Shown here piece by piece: positions 54,822 through 63,588 of a stretch of DNA of 64,000 bases (its first letter is position 1; the number at the start of each line of letters is the position of its first letter). The stretch covers positions 124,001-188,000 of the forward strand of contig NZ_JAFKMA010000005.1 in NCBI RefSeq assembly GCF_017304635.1, given 5' to 3'. This stretch comes from Sphingomonas sp. Its GTDB lineage: Bacteria > Pseudomonadota > Alphaproteobacteria > Sphingomonadales > Sphingomonadaceae. The translations under genes were made by a program, and so were the position numbers. The notes under the pieces are model-generated. The model was given only the letters and a program-made list of their open reading frames with translations, did not search any database and was not told the DNA's origin.

Positions 54822-55180
54822 GCTGCACCGCAGTCGAGGAAGCCGATCACCTCTGCGATCCTGCCACCGTCGTCCAACCGCACGACGTCGGTGCCGCCGA
54901 CGACCGGGGCGTCGCCTTCCGCTGCGAGCGTCCACGAGAAGCGGACGAACCGGCCATGCCCGTCCGGCGTGCCGGTCAGCGTGAACGCGTGGCCCGGAAA
55001 CCGCATCCTGGCGCCGGCGATCATGTCGGCGATGCCGTCATGCCCTTCGTCGGTCATCATGGGGTCGGCATAGCGCGCCTGCTCGGTCCAACCGCGTGAA
55101 ATGCGCCCGGCACGCGAGGCATCATCCGCGTCGTTCCAGAGAGCAAGGTAATCGCGAGCGACGGAATTCGGATCAGCCAT
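54818..55180 (-). CDS. SnoaL-like (NTF2-fold) protein
   Basis: Protein of 120 aa (starts MADPNSVARDYLALWND; RYADPMMTDEGHDGIADMI; GGTDVVRLDDGGRIAEVIGFLD). NTF2-like proteins of this kind include polyketide cyclases and ketosteroid isomerase-like enzymes. GGAGACC lies upstream of the ATG at 55180. First gene of the operon, divergent from an XRE regulator 103 bp away. Confidence 0.85.
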   Translation of the reverse strand: MADPNSVARDYLALWNDADDASRAGRISRGWTEQARYADPMMTDEGHDGIADMIAGARMRFPGHAFTLTGTPDGHGRFVRFSWTLAAEGDAPVVGGTDVVRLDDGGRIAEVIGFLDCGAA

Positions 55181-55283
55181 GACAGGTCTCCTGCTTGTCG
55201 CCGCGATCATGCCGGATCTGCGCACCTCAAGCGATTACCCGGCAGGTAATGGCGCCGCCTCGCCGCCGCGCTAGGATACCGGC

Positions 55284-56072
55284 ATGGCAACGCGAGCGGA
55301 CACGGTTGGCGATCTCCTGCGCGACTGGCGGGCGAGGCGGCGCTTGAGCCAACTCGACCTCGCCGGCGAGGCGGAGGTGTCGACCCGCCACCTCAGCTTC
55401 GTCGAAAGCGGCCGATCCGCGCCCAGCCGCGAGTTGCTCCTCCGGCTGGCCGAGCCGCTGGCGCTGCCGCTGCGCGAGCGCAACCGGCTGCTGCTCGCCG
55501 CGGGCTTCGCGCCGGTCTATGGCGAACGCGTGATCGACGCACCCGACATGGCGGCGGCTCGCGATGTTGTGGAGGCGGTGCTGAACGGACATTCGCCGTT
55601 CCCGGCGCTGGCGGTCGATCGCCACTGGAACCTGGTGCTGGCCAACGATGCGGCGCGAGCGCTTCTTGCCAGCGTCGATGCTACGCTCCTCACGCCGCCG
55701 GTCAATGTCCTGCGCGTCAGTCTCCATCCGGACGGCCTGGCGCCGATGATCGTCAACATCGCCGAGTGGCGCCATCACCTCCTCAGCCGTCTGCGGGATG
55801 AAGCCGATGGCTCAGCAGACCCGGTGCTCGCCAGACTTCACGACGAACTGCGCGCCATCCCGATCCCCGCCGGACTGCGCCCCCCGTCATTTCCCTCGCC
55901 CGTCGCGGTGCCGCTGACGTTGCGCGACACCGCGACCGGACGCCTGCTGTCGTTCATCTCGACGACGACTGTGTTCGGTACTGCGACCGACGTTACGCTC
56001 GCCGAACTTACCCTCGAGAGCTTCTACCCCGCCGACGACGACACGCGTCGGGCGATCCTCGGCGACGCCTGA
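55284..56072 (+). CDS. XRE regulator with MmyB-like ligand-binding domain
   Basis: Regulator of 262 aa: N-terminal helix-turn-helix (LLRDWRARRRLSQLDLAGEA, STRHLSFVESGRSAPSRELL) and a C-terminal PAS-like MLTR/MmyB ligand-binding domain (FPALAVDRHWNLVLANDAAR, GRLLSFISTTTVFGTATDVTL). Members bind lipids or hydrophobic ligands and usually control the divergent gene set, here the SnoaL-hydrolase-thioesterase-monooxygenase operon. Confidence 0.9.
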   Translation: MATRADTVGDLLRDWRARRRLSQLDLAGEAEVSTRHLSFVESGRSAPSRELLLRLAEPLALPLRERNRLLLAAGFAPVYGERVIDAPDMAAARDVVEAVLNGHSPFPALAVDRHWNLVLANDAARALLASVDATLLTPPVNVLRVSLHPDGLAPMIVNIAEWRHHLLSRLRDEADGSADPVLARLHDELRAIPIPAGLRPPSFPSPVAVPLTLRDTATGRLLSFISTTTVFGTATDVTLAELTLESFYPADDDTRRAILGDA

Positions 56073-56137
56073 GCCGGATCACTCTTACATTTCCATTTCT
56101 CGTTCCCAAACGGGAAGCGTCGGCCAGCGGTGCTGGC

Positions 56138-57049
56138 TCATGCCGATGCCTTGCAGTGAGGGCGATCAAACCAGAATCGCTTCGCTTGGTGATCGTAGAC
56201 CAGTCGCTGCCCCATCATGGCGTTGATACCCAGGATCATCGCCGGCCCGTTGCCGATCCCAAAGCTCCTGAACACCGACAGATCGGCTACCCGGACGGTA
56301 AGATCATTCACCCGACGACCCGCAAATGCCAACTCCTTGACCCTGCCTTCGCGAGTTTCCGTTGCCTTCGATGCGGCACCGTAAATTGTCTCTCCGGGCC
56401 GGAAAGATGGGCCATCGACATCGAGATGAGCCGCGCGCGCGAAAGCGGGATTGATCTGCGTCCCTCTCGAACCGGTATCAAGTACGGCGATTCCCGCCGC
56501 GCCGTTCACGGTGACAGGCAAAGTCAGCTGCGTCCCTTCTACAACAGTCCCTCCGTGTATCATCACCGCATCCTTCGTCAGGATGCGGCGCATCGATACA
56601 GGTTTCGGGCGCAACGTGACCAGGCGACATGGGAAGTCGAAGATCGCGATCGCTCCGTCCATAAGGTCGTTACCTGTAACGCCCGCGGTGATTTCGGCGT
56701 CCTTGCGATCCGGCAGGCCCGTCACGTCGACGTTGCGGATCGTGCGCCCATCGACCGTGATGCTGTCGAGCCGGTAGGTGGGCATCATCGCCGCCCCGGT
56801 CATCCCCTCCACATTGATCGGCGTGCCCGGTTTCAAGCCCTGCTGCCTCGCGAACCACTCATAGACATGCGATCCGTCCGCGCCGGTGTCGAGAACGAAG
56901 GGGACGGTCCCCTTGCCGTTGACGAACGCGGGGACGACCAGATGCCCGTTCCCTGCCGGGGTCAGAGGGACGGATGACATGGCATGGGTGCTGAGCAGCA
57001 GGCATGACGCTGCAATCGCCGAAATCGAACGCACAGGAGTCTCCATCAT
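56138..57049 (-). CDS. Exported retropepsin-like aspartic protease, double domain
   Basis: Protein of 303 aa with a signal peptide (about 1-24). Two retropepsin-like half sites in one chain, FVLDTGADGS (D54) and AVLDTGSRGT (D191), suggest an intramolecular pepsin-like active site. Flap-like Gly-rich segments follow each. Substrate unknown; it stands alone. Confidence 0.8.
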   Translation of the reverse strand: MMETPVRSISAIAASCLLLSTHAMSSVPLTPAGNGHLVVPAFVNGKGTVPFVLDTGADGSHVYEWFARQQGLKPGTPINVEGMTGAAMMPTYRLDSITVDGRTIRNVDVTGLPDRKDAEITAGVTGNDLMDGAIAIFDFPCRLVTLRPKPVSMRRILTKDAVMIHGGTVVEGTQLTLPVTVNGAAGIAVLDTGSRGTQINPAFARAAHLDVDGPSFRPGETIYGAASKATETREGRVKELAFAGRRVNDLTVRVADLSVFRSFGIGNGPAMILGINAMMGQRLVYDHQAKRFWFDRPHCKASA

Positions 57050-57082
57050 TGAAGGTGAATTTGCGGACTGTCGGCCGCTATG

Positions 57083-57304
57083 TCAGGTGTCGGTCGGGGT
57101 ATCGGGATCGTATTCGAGAAGATCGCCCGGCTGGCAGTCGAGATGCCGGCATATCGCTTCCAGGGTTTCGAAGCGAAGGCCTTTGACCTTGCCCGATTTG
57201 AACAGCGAGAGGTTCGCCTCGGTCGCGCCGATCGCGCGCGCCAGATCCTTCGATCGCATCTTGCGCCGCGCTAGCATGACGTCGAGCCGGATGATGATCG
57301 CCAT
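57083..57304 (-). CDS. Small Cro/C1-type HTH regulator
   Basis: Regulator of 73 aa consisting of one helix-turn-helix (LDVMLARRKMRSKDLARAIG, TEANLSLFKSGKVKGLRFETLEAICRHLDCQPGDLLEY). Its ATG overlaps the stop of the DUF2975 gene by one base. XRE-DUF2975 pairs are common; the regulator probably controls its own operon. Confidence 0.9.
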   Translation of the reverse strand: MAIIIRLDVMLARRKMRSKDLARAIGATEANLSLFKSGKVKGLRFETLEAICRHLDCQPGDLLEYDPDTPTDT

Positions 57305-57906
57305 CAGAAGAATCCGGCACGATCGCGCTCGATTTCAGAACCGAAGGCGACGACGTTTACGAAGGCGAACAGGATTATGCCGAGGACCGCTGCATCGAGC
57401 TGGCGCAATTCCAGTTTCACGGCGACCGGGCTCATGCCGACGACATAGAGCGTGGCATGGGTGACGAGTGGGACGACGGCGTAGGCGACAAGCGCCCACG
57501 CAATCCGGCGCATCAGCACTTCATTCTCGGCGGTGAAGATCAAACGTCGCGCATAAAGACGAAACAGACCCATCAGGCTGGACAGGATCACTAGACCGGG
57601 GATCAGGCGCAACGTCAGGAGCCCGGCCGCCAGAGTGGACTGCCAGATCGCGTAGCGCGAGATCGCCACGAAGTCGGTCGGTATTTCGGTCTGGCTGTCT
57701 GTGACGATGAAGGCGAATCCGCCGCTCATCATCCCGGCGTGATCCCCGACACGAAAGAGCAGCAATAGAACCTGCAACGCCGCGGTCGCCGCCATCAGCA
57801 CCATCACGCCGCACGCGACGACGAAGAACAATCGCCCCCGACGCGCGAGCGCATCGCTCGGTGTTGGCACATCGCTACCGCTATTCTCGCCTTGATGCCG
57901 AATCAT
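57304..57906 (-). CDS. DUF2975 membrane protein
   Basis: Inner-membrane protein of 200 aa with four hydrophobic segments (about 27-50, 88-112, 133-157, 168-190) and the RLIFTAENEVLMRRIAW segment typical of DUF2975. Function unknown. First gene of the pair with the HTH regulator. Confidence 0.85.
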   Translation of the reverse strand: MIRHQGENSGSDVPTPSDALARRGRLFFVVACGVMVLMAATAALQVLLLLFRVGDHAGMMSGGFAFIVTDSQTEIPTDFVAISRYAIWQSTLAAGLLTLRLIPGLVILSSLMGLFRLYARRLIFTAENEVLMRRIAWALVAYAVVPLVTHATLYVVGMSPVAVKLELRQLDAAVLGIILFAFVNVVAFGSEIERDRAGFF

Positions 57907-57992
57907 GCTGCCTCCGCCCGCCGAACATGCGACGGAAATTATCTTATAGCAATAATTAATTTAGCAATGGCGTCTGCTGATCAATTCCCGGT

Positions 57993-58749
57993 TCACCATC
58001 CCTTTGGGAACGAGCTTAGCCAGACGCGTATCGCCGTTCGATCGATCAGGGAGCGCGCCGCCGTGACCCGATCGGCGTTGTTTCGTGCCGGCTGTCCATC
58101 CGGCAGGACGACCACATCTTCCAGTCCGGTCCTGATGCCATGCCCCCGCTCCAGCGCGCGCGCATTCACCGCCCAGCACGACCCGTCAAAGCCGTGATGC
58201 ACCTGAGGAAGCAGGATTCCCGCATCGGCCAGGATCGCTTCCATCGCCGCGGCGTCTCGCAAGGCGATCTCAGGATCGGGGTCGAGCGGCTCGATCAGGA
58301 CCCGGCGGCACCGGTCGGGCAACGACGACGCCACGAAGCGACGCGCATCGTCCGGGCATAGCAAGCCGGCCTCGATCTCCACGCCGCGCGACAGCAGATA
58401 TTCGGCCAGTTCGAGGATCCCCGCCTCACCCTGATTGGCGGTTACGAGGTCGGGTAGGACATGCCACTCCCGCACCATCGCCAGACGCTGCGATGGATCG
58501 GAGACGATGCTGGCCGAGGTCGTGAGCGATATGGGGATGCCGGGGCAGCGGCCTCGGATCGCTGCGACGACGGCATCGCATTCCGCCGCGTGCAGCGTTT
58601 CCCGTCCGGCCGCATCATAGGCATGGACATGGACGGATTGCGCGCCGGCCCCGACTGCCGCCGCCGCGTCGGCTGCGATGGCGTCGGGGGTTATGGGGAA
58701 CGGCATCATGCCGCCGATCGCCGTTGAGGGCCGCTTGTAGAAAGCTCAC
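57993..58749 (-). pseudogene. BKACE (3-keto-5-aminohexanoate cleavage-type) enzyme gene, frameshifted near its start
   Basis: A GTG at 58749 with GGGGGAG upstream opens LQAALNGDRRHDAVP, the expected N terminus; one base too many in CCCC at about 58705 throws it out of frame. The rest (ITPDAIAADAAAAVGAGAQS, VHVHAYDAAGRETL, SLTTSA, HHGFDGSCWAVNARAL, GLEDVVVLPDG) continues to 57993. The zinc-binding HVHA is intact. BKACE enzymes condense beta-keto acids with acetyl-CoA. An ATG at 58709 could still give a 238-aa product lacking the first strand. Confidence 0.7.
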
Positions 58750-58965
58750 GAGACTCCCCCGCACATCACCATTCAGCCATCGGAACCTAACCCAGCCCGG
58801 CAGTCCGGGGGAAGCCTGCCGGTGCGCGGTCGTTCGATGCCGCCTTTCCCAGCTCATCCTCCTCGTAGGAAAGCGCCGGCCGTCGCGGTCGCCGGTCGTT
58901 CAATCGACGTTGATCGCCGTACGATCGGTCCTTCGATGACAGCCGGCCTGTGACAGGAACGCGGT

Positions 58966-59388
58966 TCACCGCGAGTAGAGGAAGGTCCCGCACGTACCGG
59001 TCCCGGTCTCGCCCGTCGGTCGACGGACGCCAGAGAAGGCCGACAGGTTCAGGTTCCTGCCGCGATCGGTTCGATAGACGGCGATCCAGCGGACTGGCGA
59101 ACCGCAGAGGCGGTTGCCGTTCCTGAGCACCGGGTTGACCGGTTTCGTCACGCGCAGGATGCGCGCGGCCTGCGGTCCGGTGGTGGAGGCGAAATCCGTC
59201 ACGTCCGCCGCCACGACGAGCGGAAACACCTTGCCGTTCGCCACGAGCCTGGTGGGCGAGAGCGTGATGTCACCGGTGATCGCCATCGCGGTGGTGCTGG
59301 TCGCGCTCCATCGCTCGACGCCGGCGGCAGCGAAGGCCGCCGCGGGGATGAGAAGAAGGATAGCGGTCGTCAGTCCGAACTTGTACAT
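58966..59388 (-). CDS. Small secreted protein of unknown function, 140 aa
   Basis: Begins MYKFGLTTAILLLIPAAAFA, a clear signal peptide, followed by an Ala/Thr-rich beta-type domain (VERWSATSTTAMAITGDITL) and two Cys that could pair (RLCGSP and GTCGTF). Start at 59388 follows GGGAAACGACC. Family not recognised. Confidence 0.7.
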   Translation of the reverse strand: MYKFGLTTAILLLIPAAAFAAAGVERWSATSTTAMAITGDITLSPTRLVANGKVFPLVVAADVTDFASTTGPQAARILRVTKPVNPVLRNGNRLCGSPVRWIAVYRTDRGRNLNLSAFSGVRRPTGETGTGTCGTFLYSR

Positions 59389-59567
59389 GGTCGTTTCCCA
59401 GGTTGTGAGAGTGAAGATCAGGTTGCTTGTCACCGGTTTAGCCGCCGGCGCGACCGTACATGGTCCGCCACGCCGGAACGTCCGACGGCATGTAAACGGT
59501 GGACCTGTGACTGCGGCTCCCAGCAGCGTCGATTTCACTGGCTGTCCCCGGTTGGAAGAAAGGTGCA

Positions 59568-61091
59568 TCACGCCTTTCCCAAAGCAAGGCGCCACCGCGA
59601 CAGGACGTCGGCGGCCGCAGCGCCGTCAGCGCCATCGCCGCTGGCCCAGGCGACGACGCCGTCCGGCCGGACCAGCATTGCGGACAGGTCCATTCGGCGT
59701 TCGCTGCCGGCTGGGACATAGCAAACCCAGCCGGCAAGCCGGTCCGCTAATCCGCGCCATGACTGGTCGAAGTCGAGCAGGACCGGCCGGCCGTCCCGCA
59801 GATGCGCGTTCAGGCGCTTGCCGTCGGGCAAGGCGAAGTCCGGCGCGCTGCGCCCGACCAACGGATGGTCGTCGCCGAGATCGTAGCGCAATCCCACGCC
59901 CCATGTGCGCTCGGCGAAATAGGTCGCGCCATCGCGGGTCGCGATGAGGTCGCGCAGCACGGCCCGCAGCGCCTGGGCGGCGGGACTGGGCCGCATGATG
60001 GCGACCTGCGCGCGCGACCAGTCGAGGATCTTTTCGGCGACGGGGCGGCGCTCGCGCTCGTAGCTGTCCAGCAGATCGGGCACGGCGTCGCCCCGCACCG
60101 TCCTGGCGAGCTTCCAGCCGAGGTTCATCGCATCGCCGAGACCGAGGTTGAGGCCCTGGCCCCCGAGCGGCGAGTGGATGTGCGCGGCATCGCCGGCCAG
60201 CAGGACGCGACCCCGCCGATAGTGCGTCGCCAGATAGGCGCGATCGGTCCAAGTGGTGGCAAGGCCAAGCGCGGCGACCGCCACGTCGCTGCCCGAGACG
60301 CGGCAGAGGACCGCCTGCACATGGTCGCGCGTCAGCGGCGTGACGCGGTGCGACGCGCCGCCGTCGAACTCGACCATCCGGATCGTGCCCGGCGTCTCGT
60401 AGATGTAGGTGCCGGTGGCCGTGTCATGATGGCCGGGCGCAAGCCGGCTACCGTCCGCCAGCTCGATCTGCGCGAAATAGCCGGTGAACTCGGGTTCGGT
60501 GCCGGTGAAGCCGAACCCCGCCGCCTTCCGGACAATGCTGCGCGCGCCGTCGCAGCCGACCAGCCAGCCTCCGCGAACGGCATGCCCGCCGGCATGGACG
60601 GTGACACCGTCGGCGTCGGTCGAGATCGCCGACACGGGGCAGCCGCGCCGGATCGCGACGCCCATGGCGAGCACCCGCTCGGTCAGGACGGCCTCGATGC
60701 CGGCAAGGTCGGCGGCCATCGGTACGGGCGCCTGCGGCAACCGGTATTGCCAGCGCGACTGGTCGATCTGGTCCTGGAAGAAGTCGATGCCGGCAAAATG
60801 CCCGCCCGGGCGCCGCTCCTGCCGCATCCAGGGGGCGGCGGCAACGATCGCCTCGGTGTCCATCCGGGCCCTGAAATCCTCCAGCAGACCACGCCGATCG
60901 AAGCTCTCGATGGTCGGCACGGAAAGGCCGCGCAGCCCTAACGGTGCGCACTTCACCGGCGAACGAGGATCGCTCTCGCGCTCGAGGACCAGTACCGAGC
61001 AACCGCCAAGACGCAGTTCGCAGGCCAGCAGCAGGCCGACCGGCCCCGCGCCCGCGATCAGGACGTCATGATGATGGGAAGTTTCGGTCAC
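59568..61091 (-). CDS. FAD-dependent aromatic monooxygenase (PCP-monooxygenase type)
   Basis: Flavoprotein hydroxylase of 507 aa. FAD/NAD(P)H motifs: GAGPVGLLLA near residue 15, CDGARSIVRK and GDAAHIHSPLGGQGLNLGLGDA; a C-terminal thioredoxin-like domain (about 400-507) is present. It should hydroxylate a phenol or polyketide-like ring. GTG start at 61091 with GGAG six bases upstream. It lies beside a VOC protein and a hydrolase. Confidence 0.9.
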   Translation of the reverse strand: MTETSHHHDVLIAGAGPVGLLLACELRLGGCSVLVLERESDPRSPVKCAPLGLRGLSVPTIESFDRRGLLEDFRARMDTEAIVAAAPWMRQERRPGGHFAGIDFFQDQIDQSRWQYRLPQAPVPMAADLAGIEAVLTERVLAMGVAIRRGCPVSAISTDADGVTVHAGGHAVRGGWLVGCDGARSIVRKAAGFGFTGTEPEFTGYFAQIELADGSRLAPGHHDTATGTYIYETPGTIRMVEFDGGASHRVTPLTRDHVQAVLCRVSGSDVAVAALGLATTWTDRAYLATHYRRGRVLLAGDAAHIHSPLGGQGLNLGLGDAMNLGWKLARTVRGDAVPDLLDSYERERRPVAEKILDWSRAQVAIMRPSPAAQALRAVLRDLIATRDGATYFAERTWGVGLRYDLGDDHPLVGRSAPDFALPDGKRLNAHLRDGRPVLLDFDQSWRGLADRLAGWVCYVPAGSERRMDLSAMLVRPDGVVAWASGDGADGAAAADVLSRWRLALGKA

Positions 61092-61337
61092 AATTCGCTC
61101 CGCAGTCGATGTTCGACCGGAGCGTTTCCCGAAGCGGAAACCCACGCCGACGAACACGTAGACGCCTTGCAGCGTCTGCCGTTCATCGCGGGGATCGTCA
61201 GCCGCGGGGCCAAAGACCAGAGCTTCCGTTACCGGAAGGACTTGGGCTTACCAAACCAAGTCTGCCTTTTCCGACGAGATCGTCATACCGCGATCGCCGG
61301 CGACGCGCAACCGACGCCGACCCGGCCATGGCCGGCA

Positions 61338-61757
61338 TCACACCGCGCCGGCCTCCACGTCGACGATCCACGTCACGCCGAAGCGATCCGTCAACATGCC
61401 GTAGAACGGCGACCAAGGCGCCGGCGCCGCGTCGAGCAGGATCGACGCGCCGTCGGCCAGCGCGGCCCACCGCTGCCGGGTCTCCTCGATCGACGTCCCC
61501 CGCAGCGAAATGAAGAAGGCGTTGGTGCCCGCGTCGTAGGGACGCCCGGCCTGGACGTCGAACGCCATGATCCGAAAGCCGTCCTCCGCGGCGACCTGGC
61601 CCCACATGATGTGCTCGGGCGAATCCGCCAGTTTCTCTTGCCCCGCGGCACCATAGGTCATCAGCCGCTGCTCGCCACCGAACACGGACGTGTAGAAATC
61701 CAGTGCGGCACGCGCCTGGCCGTTGAAATTCAGGTGGGGGGTAACCGTGAACGTCAT
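61338..61757 (-). CDS. VOC / PhnB-like glyoxalase-fold protein
   Basis: Protein of 139 aa (MTFTVTPHLNFNGQARAALD, FYTSVFGGEQRLMTYG, MWGQVAAEDGFRIMAFDV, FGMxxDRFGVTWIVD-type end). Of the PhnB/DUF3332-like 3-demethylubiquinone methyltransferase-related VOC group; actual reaction unknown. AGGACGAG lies upstream of the ATG. Confidence 0.85.
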   Translation of the reverse strand: MTFTVTPHLNFNGQARAALDFYTSVFGGEQRLMTYGAAGQEKLADSPEHIMWGQVAAEDGFRIMAFDVQAGRPYDAGTNAFFISLRGTSIEETRQRWAALADGASILLDAAPAPWSPFYGMLTDRFGVTWIVDVEAGAV

Positions 61758-61905
61758 CGTACTCGTCCTTTTGCTAGTAAAGATAGCCTGCCGCTCTTCC
61801 GCTGCCGGGACTTTCTCCGCCGATCCACAACCAGCAGGCCGTTGCTGTTCCCGGCTCGAACACGAACGGCTCCGACGTTTTCGCCGTTGCACGCCGTCTC
61901 GATGC

Positions 61906-62682
61906 TCACGCGAACGCCTCGATCGCCGCGGTCACGGCCGCGGTCGCCTCGATCTGGGGGAAATGTCCTGCTTCGGGGATCAGCATGAACCGTGCGCCCG
62001 GCATCCGTTCAGCGAATTGACGGCCGTATGCCGGGGTGACGATCCGGTCGCTCTCGCCCCAGAGCACGAGCGACCGCACCGGCATGCCGGGCAACCGATC
62101 GCGCAACGTCGGGTCGTTCATATAAGGCTCGCCGGCATAATCTTGGAGGACCTGCTGGTTGCGCCGGATGCGATCCGCCGCTGCGGCATCGGGTGGCACA
62201 CCGAAGCGCTCGGGATCGTGGAAGGCATAAGCGCCGACGGCCGGGCCGAGCTTGATCGGATCGACGACCGCGCCAGCTTCCGGCGAGGGATCGAGGCCGG
62301 CCGCATCGACGAGCACGATGGCCGATATCCGCGATGAGCCGCGCAACGCCATCTCCGCCGCGATCCAGCCGCCGACCGAATTGCCGACAATGACGACGTC
62401 GGTCGCGCCCATTCGCTCGAGGAGGGCGAGATACACCGTGGCGACATCGCCGATGGTTCCCACCCAGCCTGGCCGGAGGCTCCCATCGAAACCCGGCATC
62501 GTCGGCACGATGACGCTGTGCCGTGCGGCCAGCGCGTCGGCGAGCGGCATGATCGATGTCGGACCGGCGCCGCTGTGGAGCAGCAGAAACTGGCGGCCGC
62601 GCTCGCCTCTGCGGTCGACGGTCAACGAAACCGTGTCGGCAATCAGGTCGTAGCTGCGCTGGTCGATGGACATGCCTGTCAT
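61906..62682 (-). CDS. Alpha/beta-fold hydrolase (MhpC-like)
   Basis: Protein of 258 aa with GNSVGGWIAAEMAL (nucleophile Ser), HSGAGPTS, WGESDRIVTP (acid) and EAGHFPQIE (His): a complete catalytic triad of C-C hydrolase/esterase type. Start at 62682 (MTGMSIDQ) or 62673. Divergent from a MarR regulator 41 bp away. Confidence 0.85.
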   Translation of the reverse strand: MTGMSIDQRSYDLIADTVSLTVDRRGERGRQFLLLHSGAGPTSIMPLADALAARHSVIVPTMPGFDGSLRPGWVGTIGDVATVYLALLERMGATDVVIVGNSVGGWIAAEMALRGSSRISAIVLVDAAGLDPSPEAGAVVDPIKLGPAVGAYAFHDPERFGVPPDAAAADRIRRNQQVLQDYAGEPYMNDPTLRDRLPGMPVRSLVLWGESDRIVTPAYGRQFAERMPGARFMLIPEAGHFPQIEATAAVTAAIEAFA

Positions 62683-62703
62683 TCCGTGCGAGTGTACAAA
62701 CCT

Positions 62704-62728
62704 TCTTATATAAACATGTTGATATGTC
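62704..62728. promoter_or_regulatory. Possible MarR operator in the divergent promoter
   Basis: An AT-rich stretch between the divergent hydrolase and marR-like genes contains AACATGTT, a perfect 8-bp palindrome, and a related ATATGT half-site next to it. MarR repressors usually bind such palindromes over their own promoter. Confidence 0.4.
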
Positions 62729-63125
62729 AAGCCAGGAAGACATCGCCCTGCTCATCAAGACCATCCAGTATCGCCATCACCGGCGACTGGATGCGGCGCT
62801 GGCCGACCTCGGCATCAGCCTCGTGCAATGGAACGCGCTGCGCGAGATCGCCCGAAACCCCGGCGCATCGATGCACGCGCTGGCGGAGGCCACGTTCAAC
62901 TCCGACCAGGGCTTCGGGACGTTGGCCAAGCGGCTGCTCGACGCGGGCCTGATCCTGCGCCGGCAGGGAAATGGACGAGCGCTGACCCATGACCTGACCG
63001 AGGAAGGCCGGCGCCTGCTCGATCAGGGTGCGCTGCGATACAAGACGACGATCGACGATGCTTTTCGGGCATTGTCCGCAGAACAGCTTCTGGATCTCCA
63101 GAACGCCTTGATGAAACTCACCTGA
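62724..63125 (+). CDS. MarR-family regulator
   Basis: Winged-helix regulator of 133 aa (LGISLVQWNALREIARNPGA, MHALAEATFNSDQGFGTLAKRL, LTHDLTEEGRRLLDQG). Starts at 62724 (MSSQEDIALLIK). By position it probably represses the divergent hydrolase gene. Confidence 0.9.
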   Translation: MSSQEDIALLIKTIQYRHHRRLDAALADLGISLVQWNALREIARNPGASMHALAEATFNSDQGFGTLAKRLLDAGLILRRQGNGRALTHDLTEEGRRLLDQGALRYKTTIDDAFRALSAEQLLDLQNALMKLT

Positions 63126-63367
63126 TCCGGGATCTGGTCGCCGCAGGCGGCGGATTGGTTTCGCGGCGGTGATTTGGAGTTGAGCCAGCATCGTCGTTTC
63201 CCGGATTTTCCGGGTCGATCCAGCAGACACAGGAAGAGACACATTTTGTGTATCTTCTGCTGGAATCCACTGGATCAACCCGGACAGTTGCCAGCGATCG
63301 TCGATGAAATTGTGCTTTGAAACCAGCCGCTTGCTGGACGTCTCTGGACGTCTCCAGAGAGAACAAA

Positions 63368-63454
63368 TGGTGCCCAGAAGAGGACTCGAACCTCCACGCC
63401 CTTGCGAGCGCCAGCACCTGAAGCTGGTGCGTCTACCAATTCCGCCATCTGGGC
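63368..63454 (-). tRNA. tRNA-Leu (anticodon CAG)
   Basis: The minus strand folds as a class II tRNA: acceptor GCCCAGA/TCTGGGC with discriminator A and encoded CCA, D arm AATTGGTAGAC, anticodon stem CCAGC/GCTGG with loop TTCAGGT (anticodon CAG), a long variable arm, and the T loop GTTCGAGTC. It reads CUG codons, the main Leu codon here. Confidence 0.95.
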
Positions 63455-63588
63455 ACGGGGTAGGCCGCGCGCTCTATGGGGGGTGCCGGGGCTTGTCAAC
63501 CGCATGAATGCCGCGCGTTCGCGCTTGTCGGCGGGGGCGGGGCGGGGCATGGGAGCGGCAGGATCGTAACGCTCGAAGGGCGCCACCC

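Noticed and set aside
63368..63454. tRNA-Leu as an integration site for the accessory region.
   Set aside because: No integrase, no duplicated tRNA 3' end was seen in the window, and the decayed region ends 11 kb away.
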